A DNA stretch of 13,651 bases, taken from Calditrichota bacterium (GTDB taxonomy: Bacteria > Zixibacteria > MSB-5A5 > GN15 > FEB-12). The notes beneath the pieces are model-generated. The model had not been told where the DNA came from, searched no databases, and saw only the letters and a program-made list of their open reading frames with translations. Within the stretch, counting starts at the first letter, position 1. Each line of letters begins with the position of its first letter. Shown here in pieces: positions 1 through 8,097 of the stretch. The stretch is from the NCBI GenBank assembly GCA_008501655.1, contig QQUK01000050.1, positions 1-13,651 of the forward strand, in the 5' to 3' direction. The position numbers and the translations under genes were made by a program.

Positions 1-1196
1 CAACAGTTATCTCCCGCGATCCCGCTTTAACCGCTAAAATGCTTCGGATCGTAAATTCACCGTTTTTTGGTGCCGGCAGAGAGATTACAACCCTTTCTCA
101 GGCTGTAATGACCATGGGAACAAGAGCTGTTTCCGCCCTGGCTCTTTCAACATCTATCTATGATTTTACCGGAAAATGGAATATATCAATCGACCGTATC
201 CGGTTCTGGAGACATTCTCTTGAGGTCGCTATAGCTTCACGCACAATTGCCGAAGCATGCCGATATCCTCGTGTTGAGGAAGCATTTATCACCGGTATTC
301 TTCATGATATCGGAATTTTGGTATTGGAAAAATCATTCCCGGATAAATTTAAAAATGTCTGGAAACAGGCTGAATCCGGCGAGCATATGCTTGAACTTGA
401 AGAAAATACCTGGGGAACTAACCATGCCCGCGTTGGACAGTTTTTGCTTGAACAATGGCATGTACCCTCTGTTATCTGTGAAGCGGTTGGCCAGCATCAT
501 AATATGTTCCCGCCTGATACCAACGATCCCGATTTCAGACTTGCTCAGATAGTTCTTCTTGCCAACAGAGTCGCAAAATTTACAACCTCAAAAAGAACTC
601 ATGAAACAACAGAAAATGTTGAACTGAAAAAAACTATCATGGAAAATCTTGGTCTATCTCAGGATCGGCTGAAGAAGATAGAAGAAAATCTGTTCAAAAA
701 TGTCATTGATGAAGCAAAGTTTCTGGAAATTGAAATCGGTTCCACCGACGATATACTCATTGAAGCCAACCAGATGCTCTACCGCCAATATCTGATGCTT
801 GAAAATTTGATGGAAGAAAATTCCACAATGCATAAAGAGATAACCAAATCAAAAATCGAAAAAGCATCCTTAGAGACGGTCAAAACACTTACAGCAACAT
901 TTAATCATTATATCAATAACGCCGCTGCAACAATTTTAGGTCGTGCTCAACTTCTGGAACTTGGTATTCAGAAAGAACAAATCACCGATTCAAATGGTAA
1001 GATACAAAGTTCCATCGGTCTGATTATCAATGGTGTACAGGCTATTCAACTTGTTTTAAATGAATTGAAAAATCTTAACAGGTTCGAAACTATCGTTTAT
1101 CATGACGATACATATATTTTTGATATTGAAAAGAAAATCAAAGATGAGCTCGCCAAACTTAATCTGGCAGCCAAAGAAGAAACCCCCGTTGCTTAA
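1..1196 (+). CDS. HDOD-domain signalling protein with a C-terminal H-box-like helix pair (5' partial)
   Basis: The reading frame is open from the first full codon at base 3 and enters with DPALTAKMLRIVNSPFF, the classic HDOD signature, so the true start lies upstream and the ATG at 39 is internal. Numbering from that ATG, the HDOD domain spans about residues 1-185 with the HD-type pair H89-D90 (GILHDIG) and a later GQHHN. HDOD proteins are non-catalytic or poorly catalytic HD-fold regulators in two-component, motility or stress signalling. Residues 245-285 look like a coiled linker. Residues about 282-345 contain FNHYINNAAATILGRAQLL, which resembles the dimerisation/H-box helices of histidine kinases (H-E-x-N-N-P-L). 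His290 is kept, but the following acidic residue is Tyr and the Pro is Ala. Only about 40 residues follow, so no HATPase domain is present. It converges on the next gene with a 10-base gap. HDOD is confident; the H-box reading is inference. Confidence 0.88.
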   Translation, partial: TVISRDPALTAKMLRIVNSPFFGAGREITTLSQAVMTMGTRAVSALALSTSIYDFTGKWNISIDRIRFWRHSLEVAIASRTIAEACRYPRVEEAFITGILHDIGILVLEKSFPDKFKNVWKQAESGEHMLELEENTWGTNHARVGQFLLEQWHVPSVICEAVGQHHNMFPPDTNDPDFRLAQIVLLANRVAKFTTSKRTHETTENVELKKTIMENLGLSQDRLKKIEENLFKNVIDEAKFLEIEIGSTDDILIEANQMLYRQYLMLENLMEENSTMHKEITKSKIEKASLETVKTLTATFNHYINNAAATILGRAQLLELGIQKEQITDSNGKIQSSIGLIINGVQAIQLVLNELKNLNRFETIVYHDDTYIFDIEKKIKDELAKLNLAAKEETPVA

Positions 1197-1206
1197 CTAA
1201 TTCTGA

Positions 1207-3345
1207 TTATTTATCCGAAATTACAATTATACTGTTGGTACCTTTGACATCAAGGGTGTCATATGATTTACCAAGTGAGACTGAAGTTCTGCTTAAGAAG
1301 TCTTCTTTTCTAATCTGAGCATACGTATTACTAATCATACCGCCGTCAGTCATAGCAGCTACATTGATATTTGAATTATTTGATAAAATCAGATTGATTT
1401 TACCGTAGTCCGACTGGATGACCGAATTACCCGCAAGAGTCCCGTCAAAATCAATATCTGTCACCCCGCCGGGGTTAGAAAAGAACAGAGGTCCGCTTAC
1501 CTCACGGGCTTTAATAGTGCCTGATTTATTCACAACAGAAGCTTTACCGTTTATCTCTTCCAGGGTAATCAGGGAATTCAAGTTTTCCACATATATCGAA
1601 CCTTCTACCTTTCGGATATATGTCGGTTTATATGAATTTATAAGCTCGAGATTTCCGGTTAGATTCTGAATTGTAATTGTACCGTTTGAATTTTCAAAAT
1701 CAATATTCCCGATATGATTGAGAAGCGAAATATCGCTGGTATTTCTGATATTGAGGTCACCGGTTGATCCCGAAATCTTTATTGGAGCAAAACTACTTTT
1801 GATATTTGTTGTCCCGCGACAATCAAGAATACTTGTCGGACATTTATCTGAGACAATATTGATAGTTCCCTGAACCGAACTTATATTGATTGAACCAAGC
1901 TTCGTTGAACCCTCTACATTTCCTCTGATATTTTTTACATCGGTAATCGAATTCTTTAAGTCAATCTCAACATTGTTGTTTATTTCGGATATCGATGTAT
2001 TCCCGAATGCATTTTCACAAATGACTTTATTCTTATCCGGGACAAATAATATAAGATTACTTCCGGCAATCTGTCGGCTCGCATCTTTGATATCCGGATA
2101 GAGAACCGAGATATAAACTCCGGAATTTTTTGAGACAAGTTCCAGTTCGACATCATCTAAAAATGCAATAACCGATTCATTATCATTGGCGGATACATCT
2201 ATCCGGTATTTGACGACAATCTTATTTTTATTCCAGCCTTCGACCTTCAGATTACCGACTTTGTTCCGGACATTGATCGGTAGTTTTTTTGATGATATAA
2301 AAACAGAATCTACCAGAGTTTTCGATTGTAAATGCTTATCTGATTTGTTGTAATTGTAAGTATAATTATAAGCATAACTGTCGTCATGGCCATGTCCGAC
2401 TCCTACCCATACTTCATCGACCGGATCCGGGACATCAGGTGCATCGGGTGGGGAAGGAGGAAGAAAATAGCTATCCCGCTTTACATAAGTATTAGGAGCA
2501 ACGATTATTTTATCCGAATCATTTTCTTTAAAAATAATAAGATTCGGGAGAATCTTGTTTATATAATCTTCAAATTTTACTACAAAATCTTCCTGCAGTT
2601 CAATCGATTTTTCAAGTTCTTCGAGATACTCTGTATTTATAGTAATATCAAGAGACTCAGCTTTGATACGGATAGCCTCATCCTTGATTTTTTCAGTCAT
2701 CTCCAATAACCGGAAGAAATTTTCCTCCATCGCTTTTTCTTCAGCTCGTTCTCTCTGAATCTTGGCAATAATCAGTCGTTGGTCCTTTGCCTGCATGGCC
2801 ATCTTACCTGCTATATCTTCTTCAATAATCTCATTTATTGACTGAAGCTGGAGGCGTAAGATTTTAAAGTTCTTATACAGCAATTTATTATTCGTATCAG
2901 AACGAAGCGATGCTTCACCTTGGCGAAGTTTATCAATAAGTCTGTTCAAATCTCCTTGTAGCAGAGATACATCAGTCTCATACGTATCCGTTTGAAGTTT
3001 TGTCAGCATCTGCAGAAGTTCATTCTGCATCTGTATAGATTCTAATTTACTTGATTTAGTGAATATATCGATAAAATCTGTGACGTGATAGGTCAGGTCT
3101 TCTAATATATCTTTATAATCCTCAGCTGTCTCCAGCTGAAGTCTCGTTAGTTTTTCCTCACCCGAGTCTTTAGCATCCTCAATAGGCGTCGGAGGGATCA
3201 CAAGCCGCTGAGCTGAAACCGACAAGGATAAAAAGAGAACAAAAACTGAGATAAACAGAGGAGAGAACCTCCGGGGATATGACAATCTCTCGTCATAATC
3301 CCACGGATGTTCACTTGCTGCTTTTATCGTTTTTCTCGGTTTCAT
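1207..3345 (-). CDS. Exported or membrane-anchored coiled-coil protein with DUF4097-like beta-repeat domain
   Basis: The 712-residue product has a basic N-terminus (RR at 25-26) and one hydrophobic segment at about 27-45 ending SVSA-Q, which reads as a signal peptide or single membrane anchor. Residues about 60-265 are Leu/Glu/Lys-rich and predicted coiled coil. A Pro/Asp-rich linker at 296-311 (PPSPPDAPDVPDPVD) and a Gly/His/Tyr patch at 314-333 follow. From about 340 to the end there are many short turns of the kind seen in DUF4097 adhesin-like beta-solenoids (GNLKVEGW, GNVEGS, GSINISSVQG, GTITIQNLTGNLELINS). The role is unknown; a cell-envelope location is inferred. The ATG at 3345 has AAGGA only two bases upstream, an unusually short spacing. 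A TTG at 3285 would give a cleaner signal peptide (LSYPRRFSPLF...). It is divergent from the secreted repeat protein gene. Confidence 0.85.
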   Translation of the reverse strand: MKPRKTIKAASEHPWDYDERLSYPRRFSPLFISVFVLFLSLSVSAQRLVIPPTPIEDAKDSGEEKLTRLQLETAEDYKDILEDLTYHVTDFIDIFTKSSKLESIQMQNELLQMLTKLQTDTYETDVSLLQGDLNRLIDKLRQGEASLRSDTNNKLLYKNFKILRLQLQSINEIIEEDIAGKMAMQAKDQRLIIAKIQRERAEEKAMEENFFRLLEMTEKIKDEAIRIKAESLDITINTEYLEELEKSIELQEDFVVKFEDYINKILPNLIIFKENDSDKIIVAPNTYVKRDSYFLPPSPPDAPDVPDPVDEVWVGVGHGHDDSYAYNYTYNYNKSDKHLQSKTLVDSVFISSKKLPINVRNKVGNLKVEGWNKNKIVVKYRIDVSANDNESVIAFLDDVELELVSKNSGVYISVLYPDIKDASRQIAGSNLILFVPDKNKVICENAFGNTSISEINNNVEIDLKNSITDVKNIRGNVEGSTKLGSINISSVQGTINIVSDKCPTSILDCRGTTNIKSSFAPIKISGSTGDLNIRNTSDISLLNHIGNIDFENSNGTITIQNLTGNLELINSYKPTYIRKVEGSIYVENLNSLITLEEINGKASVVNKSGTIKAREVSGPLFFSNPGGVTDIDFDGTLAGNSVIQSDYGKINLILSNNSNINVAAMTDGGMISNTYAQIRKEDFLSRTSVSLGKSYDTLDVKGTNSIIVISDK

Positions 3346-3678
3346 AATCCTTCAATTCCAACTTTCTTTCTTCTCTCTTTAAATACGTGAGAGAAACGTT
3401 TAAGTTTCTTAAACAAAATAACTTATACTATTTTTATCGAAATAAATCCAGTATAAAATTCCCTGGATGTAAGCTTGTCTCACTTGATTCTACTACATTA
3501 TTTTTCAAAAGTTTACCTATTTATTGTAATATATTTGTCATTCTAATGTAAGTCTCTGCTAACCATATCCTTAAAAAGACCGCAGATTTAGCGGACTTTT
3601 GAAAATGAGCAATTTTTGTTTGTAAAAGGGCAGATTTTTTGCATTTATACAGTACAAATATATTTTTAAAGGGACTCT
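3346..3678. promoter_or_regulatory. Divergent intergenic region with several inverted repeats
   Basis: No gene is visible in this 333-base AT-rich stretch between two divergent envelope genes. It should hold both promoters. Perfect inverted repeats are GTTTAAG-TTT-CTTAAAC (3398-3414), TTCTCTC-N11-GAGAGAA (3371-3395) and ATCCAG-N11-CTGGAT (3446-3468). The last encloses TATAAA on the plus strand and TATACT on the minus strand, so it could be an operator over a -10 element. A hairpin AAAAG-a-CCGC...GCGG-a-CTTTT lies at 3574-3600. A possible plus-strand -10, TATATT, is at 3659-3664, close to the ATG at 3679. Which elements are functional cannot be decided from sequence alone. Confidence 0.45.
3574..3600. 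other. Interrupted hairpin with flanking A/T arms
   Basis: AAAAG-A-CCGC (3574-3583), loop AGATTTA, then GCGG-A-CTTTT (3591-3600) form a 9-pair stem with one A:A mismatch. It has the shape of a weak bidirectional terminator, but it sits between two divergent gene starts where no transcript is expected to end. A regulatory hairpin in the leader of the plus-strand gene is equally possible. Confidence 0.35.
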
Positions 3679-6396
3679 ATGCAAAAAATAGTAACATTTA
3701 TCATATTATTAGCTCTTTTAGAAACAGGATTTGCTTTCGACAGAGCTCAAATTCATGACTCCCGAATCGAATTTAATTCTACAAACCGGGATATTCTCAG
3801 TAAACAATATTATAATACATCTTCTGCAGCTGATGCTGACATAGTTATCTCAGAATCAGTTACTCCGGCAAAATTCAGACAGGATAACTCATCAGTAGCA
3901 AACCTTGCCGATGGCGGCTGGGTTGTCGTTTTTGATGATAACAGAAATGGTTCGAAAAAAATCTTCTGGCAAAGATATGATTCCCTCGGTACCCCGCAGG
4001 GAAATAACGAACTCGTTGCATCCTCACTGATCGGCTCTGACATGACCGAACCCTATCTATCAGCGGATACAAATGGGAACATCTTCTTGTTCTTCCGAAA
4101 CCAGACCGAAGGACTGATTTACTACTCCAAATATGATGCCGACCTGAATATTGTAGTCCCCGCTGTTTTAGTCAATGATACAATATCCTCATCATTTGCA
4201 GGACCATTTTCAGCAGCAGTTTATCCAAACGGTAAAATTGTTATCGTCTGGGAAAATTATTCAGCTTCCGGTTCAACTGTCGTTATGAAATCATATACCA
4301 ATGCTGGAATCCTTGCCTTTGGTCCCCTGACTGTCAACTCCGATGGAGGTTCTGCTTCTCATTGGGTACCTTCCGTTGATGTCAACCCGGATGGAGATAT
4401 TCTGGTTGCCTGGGAAGATTACAGAAACAACAGAGCAGATATTTATGCAAGACTATTTAACGGTGCCGGTGCTCCCTACGGTGCCGAGTTTATCGTTATC
4501 CCGCCGACTGCAAATACCGCAGACCAGTTTGCCCCCGAGGTTCTTTTTACCGGTTCCAATCAGTTTGTCATCGCCTGGATAGATCAGAGAAGCGGTCAGG
4601 AAGTGTATGGACAAAGATACAACAGTCTCAGCGGACTTGTCGGTACCAATACAATTCTCTCTGAACTAAATCCGCAAATAATAAACTGGAATATCGACCT
4701 TGCAAAATCTGATTCAGAAATCTCAGTAGTCTGGGCAGGCTTTGGTCCTCAGAATTTAATCAACAGACAGGTTATCGCAACTGACCTCACCAAAGTCGGG
4801 AATCAGTCAATCATCAATAACTCCCTTTCCGGAAGACGCTGGACACCATCTGTCTCTTACTCAGACTATGAAAAATTTGCCGTCTGCTGGTCGGAATATC
4901 TTTTAGATAATGCCGATATAAACCTGAATCTTTTTGATATCTCCGGAACAGCAATATTGACCTCCGAACTGGTTGCCAATGATGATATCATCGGGGCACC
5001 ATCAATCAATCCCCAAGCTGCTGTCTCAACAGATTGGTATACCTTGATTGCCTTCGAAGATAAACGCAGCGATGTCGGAGATATTTATGTTCAGGCTGTC
5101 TCTAACGGCGGTATCAAACTATACTCCAATATCAAAGTAAATCAGGACCAGGCTTCAAATCTGCAGTCTGAACCTGCAATAACTGCCAGCAAATCACAAC
5201 TCAAATCATTTGTAGCATGGGTAGACTCCAGAGATATAGCAGCTCTTCCCGGTCAGAGGATTTTCGGACGGTACGGTTCTCAATTCGGATTGTTTACAGA
5301 AAATGAATTTCTGATTTCAGACACCCTCGAAGTTGCTATCAAAAGATTACCAAAAACAGTTATGGCCGATAATGGTAAAGTTCTCATCGCATGGATTGAT
5401 AAACGTTCAGGTGCAAATCAGATTTATGGTCAATGGCTCGATGCCTCAGGAAATAAAGACGGTATTAATTTTCAAATATCAAATCCTGCCAACGATACTA
5501 CATTTGAATCTCTCCAGGTATCAGCAGATAATGCAAACCGTTTTTATGTAACCTGGCTTGATAAATCACAAACCCCGGCGGATATCAAATCACAGCTTTA
5601 TCTTGCTGACGGAACCGCTTCGACTAAAGCATCAATAACTCACCCGGATAACAGCCAACAAATTGAAAAAGTTGCCATACAGGCAAACACTTCAGGTAAT
5701 CTCATTGTAGTTTTTCAGGCTTTTAATGAATATAAAAGAATATATCTCGGACAATATGCTTCAGATGGAATTGAACTTACAACACCTTTTGAAGTTATAG
5801 ATCAGATTAATACAAATGGATATGATGTCGATTTATCTATTGATAATAATGATTATGTTTCAATCTGCTGGATAGATACAAGAAACGGCAAACCGGAAGT
5901 TTATTCACAAATCTATGATAATACCCTGACAGCTGTTGGAACCAATACAGTTGTAGCTTCGGAATCTGTAGAGTTTATGACAACACCTCGGACGACGGCA
6001 GACCGGGGGAGAGCGTGGTTTGTATGGGCTGACCCCCGTTCAAACGGCTTTAATATCTATGCCAATACAAGGGTATACGAGGCAACCGACATAAACGATC
6101 CGAATCAACCGCTGCCTAAAGATTTTACTCTCTCTCAAAACTATCCGAATCCTTTTAACCCGACAACCGAAATTGCCTTTTCAATTCCGTACAAAACAAA
6201 AGTCAATCTCTCTGTATACAATATGCTCGGACAGCATGTCAAAACACTTACTGATGAGATGTATAGTTCGGGACAATATAAAGTTGAGTGGGATGGAACA
6301 AACGATGCTAACCAGCAGGTCGCTACCGGATTATATTTATATAAAATCGTAACTGATTCATCATCTGAAATGAAAAAGATGCTTCTCTTGAAATAA
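3679..6396 (+). CDS. Secreted repeat protein with type IX secretion (type A) sorting domain
   Basis: The 905-residue product begins with a signal peptide (MQKIVTFIILLALLETGFAF, cleavage near 18-20). The body, about 60-800, is built of roughly 50-60-residue units, each with a strand ending in W-x-D-x-R or a variant followed by a YxQ/R strand: VVVFDDNRN (82-90), ILVAWEDYRN (241-250), FVIAWIDQRS (296-305), TLIAFEDKRS (455-464), FVAWVDSR (511-518), VLIAWIDKRS (568-577), VSICWIDTRN (727-736), WFVWADPRS (780-788). This suggests one or two beta-propellers. The C-terminal 90 residues carry NYPNPFNPTTEI (821-832), VYNMLGQHVKTL (846-857), GQYKVEWDG (865-873) and GLYLYKI (884-890), the FCB-type sorting domain that directs export and is usually removed at the surface. 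The leader has AGGGA six bases before the ATG. The ligand is unknown. The next gene is convergent, 8 bases away. Confidence 0.88.
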   Translation: MQKIVTFIILLALLETGFAFDRAQIHDSRIEFNSTNRDILSKQYYNTSSAADADIVISESVTPAKFRQDNSSVANLADGGWVVVFDDNRNGSKKIFWQRYDSLGTPQGNNELVASSLIGSDMTEPYLSADTNGNIFLFFRNQTEGLIYYSKYDADLNIVVPAVLVNDTISSSFAGPFSAAVYPNGKIVIVWENYSASGSTVVMKSYTNAGILAFGPLTVNSDGGSASHWVPSVDVNPDGDILVAWEDYRNNRADIYARLFNGAGAPYGAEFIVIPPTANTADQFAPEVLFTGSNQFVIAWIDQRSGQEVYGQRYNSLSGLVGTNTILSELNPQIINWNIDLAKSDSEISVVWAGFGPQNLINRQVIATDLTKVGNQSIINNSLSGRRWTPSVSYSDYEKFAVCWSEYLLDNADINLNLFDISGTAILTSELVANDDIIGAPSINPQAAVSTDWYTLIAFEDKRSDVGDIYVQAVSNGGIKLYSNIKVNQDQASNLQSEPAITASKSQLKSFVAWVDSRDIAALPGQRIFGRYGSQFGLFTENEFLISDTLEVAIKRLPKTVMADNGKVLIAWIDKRSGANQIYGQWLDASGNKDGINFQISNPANDTTFESLQVSADNANRFYVTWLDKSQTPADIKSQLYLADGTASTKASITHPDNSQQIEKVAIQANTSGNLIVVFQAFNEYKRIYLGQYASDGIELTTPFEVIDQINTNGYDVDLSIDNNDYVSICWIDTRNGKPEVYSQIYDNTLTAVGTNTVVASESVEFMTTPRTTADRGRAWFVWADPRSNGFNIYANTRVYEATDINDPNQPLPKDFTLSQNYPNPFNPTTEIAFSIPYKTKVNLSVYNMLGQHVKTLTDEMYSSGQYKVEWDGTNDANQQVATGLYLYKIVTDSSSEMKKMLLLK

Positions 6397-6404
6397 GTTG
6401 TTGT

Positions 6405-7160
6405 TTATTGCGGGAAAAAGATATTTAAAAAATCTAAAAGGGAATGGGCTATAACAGCCGGCCAAAGTGATTTAGTACGGATGTAAATAAGAGCAAACAC
6501 TACTCCTAATGAAGTTATCACAATCAATCCGCCGATTCCCTGATAAGCATGAGGCAGTCCGAATGCAATCGATGATACAATCACCGGAATTGTCCAATTA
6601 GAAAATTTTCCCATCTCCCGGATTCGGGTCATTATATACCCGCGAAACAATGTTTCCTCACAGAATCCGGCTGTAAATGAAACTCCCACCCAGACAAATT
6701 TACCTAATAAGTCCTGTGGTAGAAGCATGGCAAGTTCCCCCGGCATCGGGTGACCGATAAATTCAACAAACAAAGACATGGCTACACCGGTAACCGCTAA
6801 AACTAAAAGAGTTGCAAATGACCAGGCGAAATCTATTGTACGGATTCTATTCAACGCCAGTGAACTAAGATCGGTATTCTCTGTGCGCATCGTAATGTAC
6901 ATAATACCAAAAATGAACCACTGAAATGCAATTGTCGTAATATATATAAACATCCTCATACCCTCGTTGAGGGTAGAGAGAAAATCTTCCTGTCCGCCTA
7001 AAAATCCCTGACTGACATACAAAACCATCAAAAATGCGAATACATATGTCATTTTAGACGTCTGATATGTCGTCATATTAAAATCACGACGAAAATCATG
7101 ATAACCGCCATGGGTTACCTGAGGCTGCGGTATTTCTATTTTTTCTAAATTCTGGTCCAT
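6405..7160 (-). CDS. CPBP (Abi/CAAX-type) family intramembrane metalloprotease
   Basis: The 251-residue product is strongly hydrophobic with about six to seven membrane segments (roughly 38-55, 70-90, 110-135, 153-167, 190-203, 210-226, 232-249). All three family motifs are visible: EETLFRG at 168-174 (two Glu plus Arg), FGLPHAYQG at 200-208 with His204, and AHSLLDF at 238-244 with His239. In this family the Glu and His residues form the metal site in the membrane. Members cut prenylated or other membrane peptides, and some give bacteriocin self-immunity; the substrate here is unknown. Length is usual for the family. The N-terminal 30 residues are polar and cytosolic-looking. No clear ribosome-binding site precedes the ATG. 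A perfect palindrome lies 32 bases upstream. Confidence 0.9.
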   Translation of the reverse strand: MDQNLEKIEIPQPQVTHGGYHDFRRDFNMTTYQTSKMTYVFAFLMVLYVSQGFLGGQEDFLSTLNEGMRMFIYITTIAFQWFIFGIMYITMRTENTDLSSLALNRIRTIDFAWSFATLLVLAVTGVAMSLFVEFIGHPMPGELAMLLPQDLLGKFVWVGVSFTAGFCEETLFRGYIMTRIREMGKFSNWTIPVIVSSIAFGLPHAYQGIGGLIVITSLGVVFALIYIRTKSLWPAVIAHSLLDFLNIFFPQ

Positions 7161-7191
7161 TAATTTCTTATATCACTCAGGTTCACTTGAA

Positions 7192-7210
7192 AGTATATAA
7201 TATATATACT
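7192..7210. promoter_or_regulatory. Perfect AT-rich palindrome upstream of the CPBP gene
   Basis: AGTATATA-ATA-TATATACT is a perfect 8-3-8 inverted repeat 32-50 bases upstream of the CPBP start codon. On the minus strand it contains TATATT and TATACT, which could serve as a -10 element, so a repressor site overlapping the promoter is plausible. AT-only palindromes also arise by chance. Confidence 0.35.
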
Positions 7211-7262
7211 ATCGGGCGAAGTAAATTATAATTTATCTCACTAACTTCTTATATAGCAATCA

Positions 7263-7276
7263 TGTGAATATTCACA
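7263..7276. promoter_or_regulatory. 14-bp perfect palindrome TGTGAATATTCACA, possible operator
   Basis: TGTGA-ATAT-TCACA is a perfect 14-base dyad in the 219-base divergent region between the CPBP gene and the gene starting at 7380. The half-sites match those of CRP-type regulators, but the spacer is four rather than six bases, so a standard CRP site is not claimed. It lies just upstream of a possible plus-strand promoter, TTGAAT (7285-7290) and TATGAT (7306-7311) with a 15-base spacer, which is an activator-like position. Confidence 0.4.
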
Positions 7277-7379
7277 CCAAAACCTTGAATTAACAGCAAA
7301 AAATGTATGATATCGATGTAATAGCGCAAAAACTCCCTATCTGTAAATTAAAAAGCAAAAAGATAAAAAAGGAGTTTCT

Positions 7380-7946
7380 GTGGCTAAAAATAAAATCACC
7401 TACCAAAACTGGATTGTCGATATCGGTTACGACCCTCAGCTGAAATCCGAGACTATTGACAACAAATACACCGAACTTTCCCTGGAACAGCTGATCGAAT
7501 CAGGTTTTAACCCGGGTTCGGAATTGACAGTTGATTCATCAAACAAAAATGCTATTATCTCAGCCGTTCGAAAAGCAATCGCAAAACTGACAACTGATGA
7601 ACAGGAATTCATCTACCGTTTTTATTATATGGGAGAGAGATACAATACATTATCAGAAAAATCAAACAAAGAGATATATAAACTAAGCGCCATGCAAAAA
7701 CGGATTATCAAAAAGCTCAAAATAAATTTACACAAATTCGTCAAACAACAGTTCGGTATCGATTCAACTATGAAAACAGAATGTCCTATTTGTAATTCCG
7801 ATTTTTTTACCGAAATAAACGATTTGATATCAACCCGTAACAAACGTACAACCTGGACAAACGTGATCAAAAAAATTGAAAAGGAATACAAAATAAAAAT
7901 AACCACTCCTCAAATCTTAATCGGTCATGAAAAATACCACATGTAA
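7380..7946 (+). CDS. Unrecognised protein: sigma-region-4-like helix-turn-helix plus CxxC...HxxxH module
   Basis: The start is GTG at 7380, supported by AAGGAG ending six bases upstream. I do not recognise the 188-residue family. Residues about 57-122 (AIAKLTTDEQEFIYRFYYMGERYNTL ... MQKRIIKKLKINLHKF) have the spacing of sigma-70 region 4 or a related helix-turn-helix: a leading helix ending L-T-x-x-E, a hydrophobic core helix, then a basic helix. Residues 135-138 are CPIC, and the C-terminus holds H183-EKY-H187 after a helical stretch (about 141-175). This resembles the small CxxC...HxxxH DNA-binding modules that bind zinc. The N-terminal 50 residues are acidic and polar. DNA binding is an inference. 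The gene is followed eight bases after its stop by the first GTAG hairpin of the repeat region. It has no convincing functional partner other than the nearby ribbon-helix-helix gene. Confidence 0.75.
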   Translation: MAKNKITYQNWIVDIGYDPQLKSETIDNKYTELSLEQLIESGFNPGSELTVDSSNKNAIISAVRKAIAKLTTDEQEFIYRFYYMGERYNTLSEKSNKEIYKLSAMQKRIIKKLKINLHKFVKQQFGIDSTMKTECPICNSDFFTEINDLISTRNKRTTWTNVIKKIEKEYKIKITTPQILIGHEKYHM

Positions 7947-7950
7947 CCAT

Positions 7951-7977
7951 GTAGGGCAGGATCCCTGCGATCCTGCC
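7951..7977 (+). repeat. GTAG-footed hairpin (REP-like) 1
   Basis: GTAG (7951-7954) is followed by a perfect 9-bp stem, GGCAGGATC (7955-7963) and GATCCTGCC (7969-7977), with the loop CCTGC. It begins four bases after the upstream stop codon, so it could also stabilise the 3' end of that transcript. The foot and lower stem match the other hairpins up to 9565. Confidence 0.7.
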
Positions 7978-7991
7978 AACCCAAACCACGA

Positions 7992-8050
7992 GTAGGAGGT
8001 CGGGTTCCGTCGATTTGAAATCGTCAGATTTCAAAATCGAGAAACCCGAC
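7992..8050 (+). repeat. Long GTAG-footed compound hairpin (REP-like) 2
   Basis: GTAG (7992-7995) and three bases precede GTCGGGTT, which pairs with AACCCGAC at 8043-8050. Inside is a second, near-perfect stem, TCGATTTGAAATC (8010-8022) against GATTTCAAAATCGA (8027-8040), around the loop GTCA. This is the longest hairpin of the family here and has an expanded upper stem. Confidence 0.6.
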
Positions 8051-8063
8051 AGTAAAAAAAACC

Positions 8064-8078
8064 GTAGGTCGGGTTCCC
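8064..8078 (+). repeat. Half GTAG repeat (REP-like) 3, right arm missing
   Basis: GTAG-GTCGGGTTCC repeats the left arm of the hairpin at 7992-8050, but no matching GGAACCCGAC follows. It is read as a truncated or decayed copy. Confidence 0.5.
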
Positions 8079-8097
8079 TGAGAAAGCGATAGTAATT

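Noticed and set aside
39..41. ATG at 39 as the start of the HDOD gene
   Set aside because: The same frame is open to the window edge and encodes DPALTAK just before it, a core part of the HDOD signature, so the start is outside.
2386..2709. 107-codon plus-strand open frame
   Set aside because: It is antisense to the coiled-coil part of the DUF4097-like gene, and its Ile/Phe/Lys composition is a mirror of that gene.
7263..7276. A standard CRP binding site
   Set aside because: Half-sites match, but the spacer is four bases instead of six, so it is listed only as a palindrome of unknown binder.
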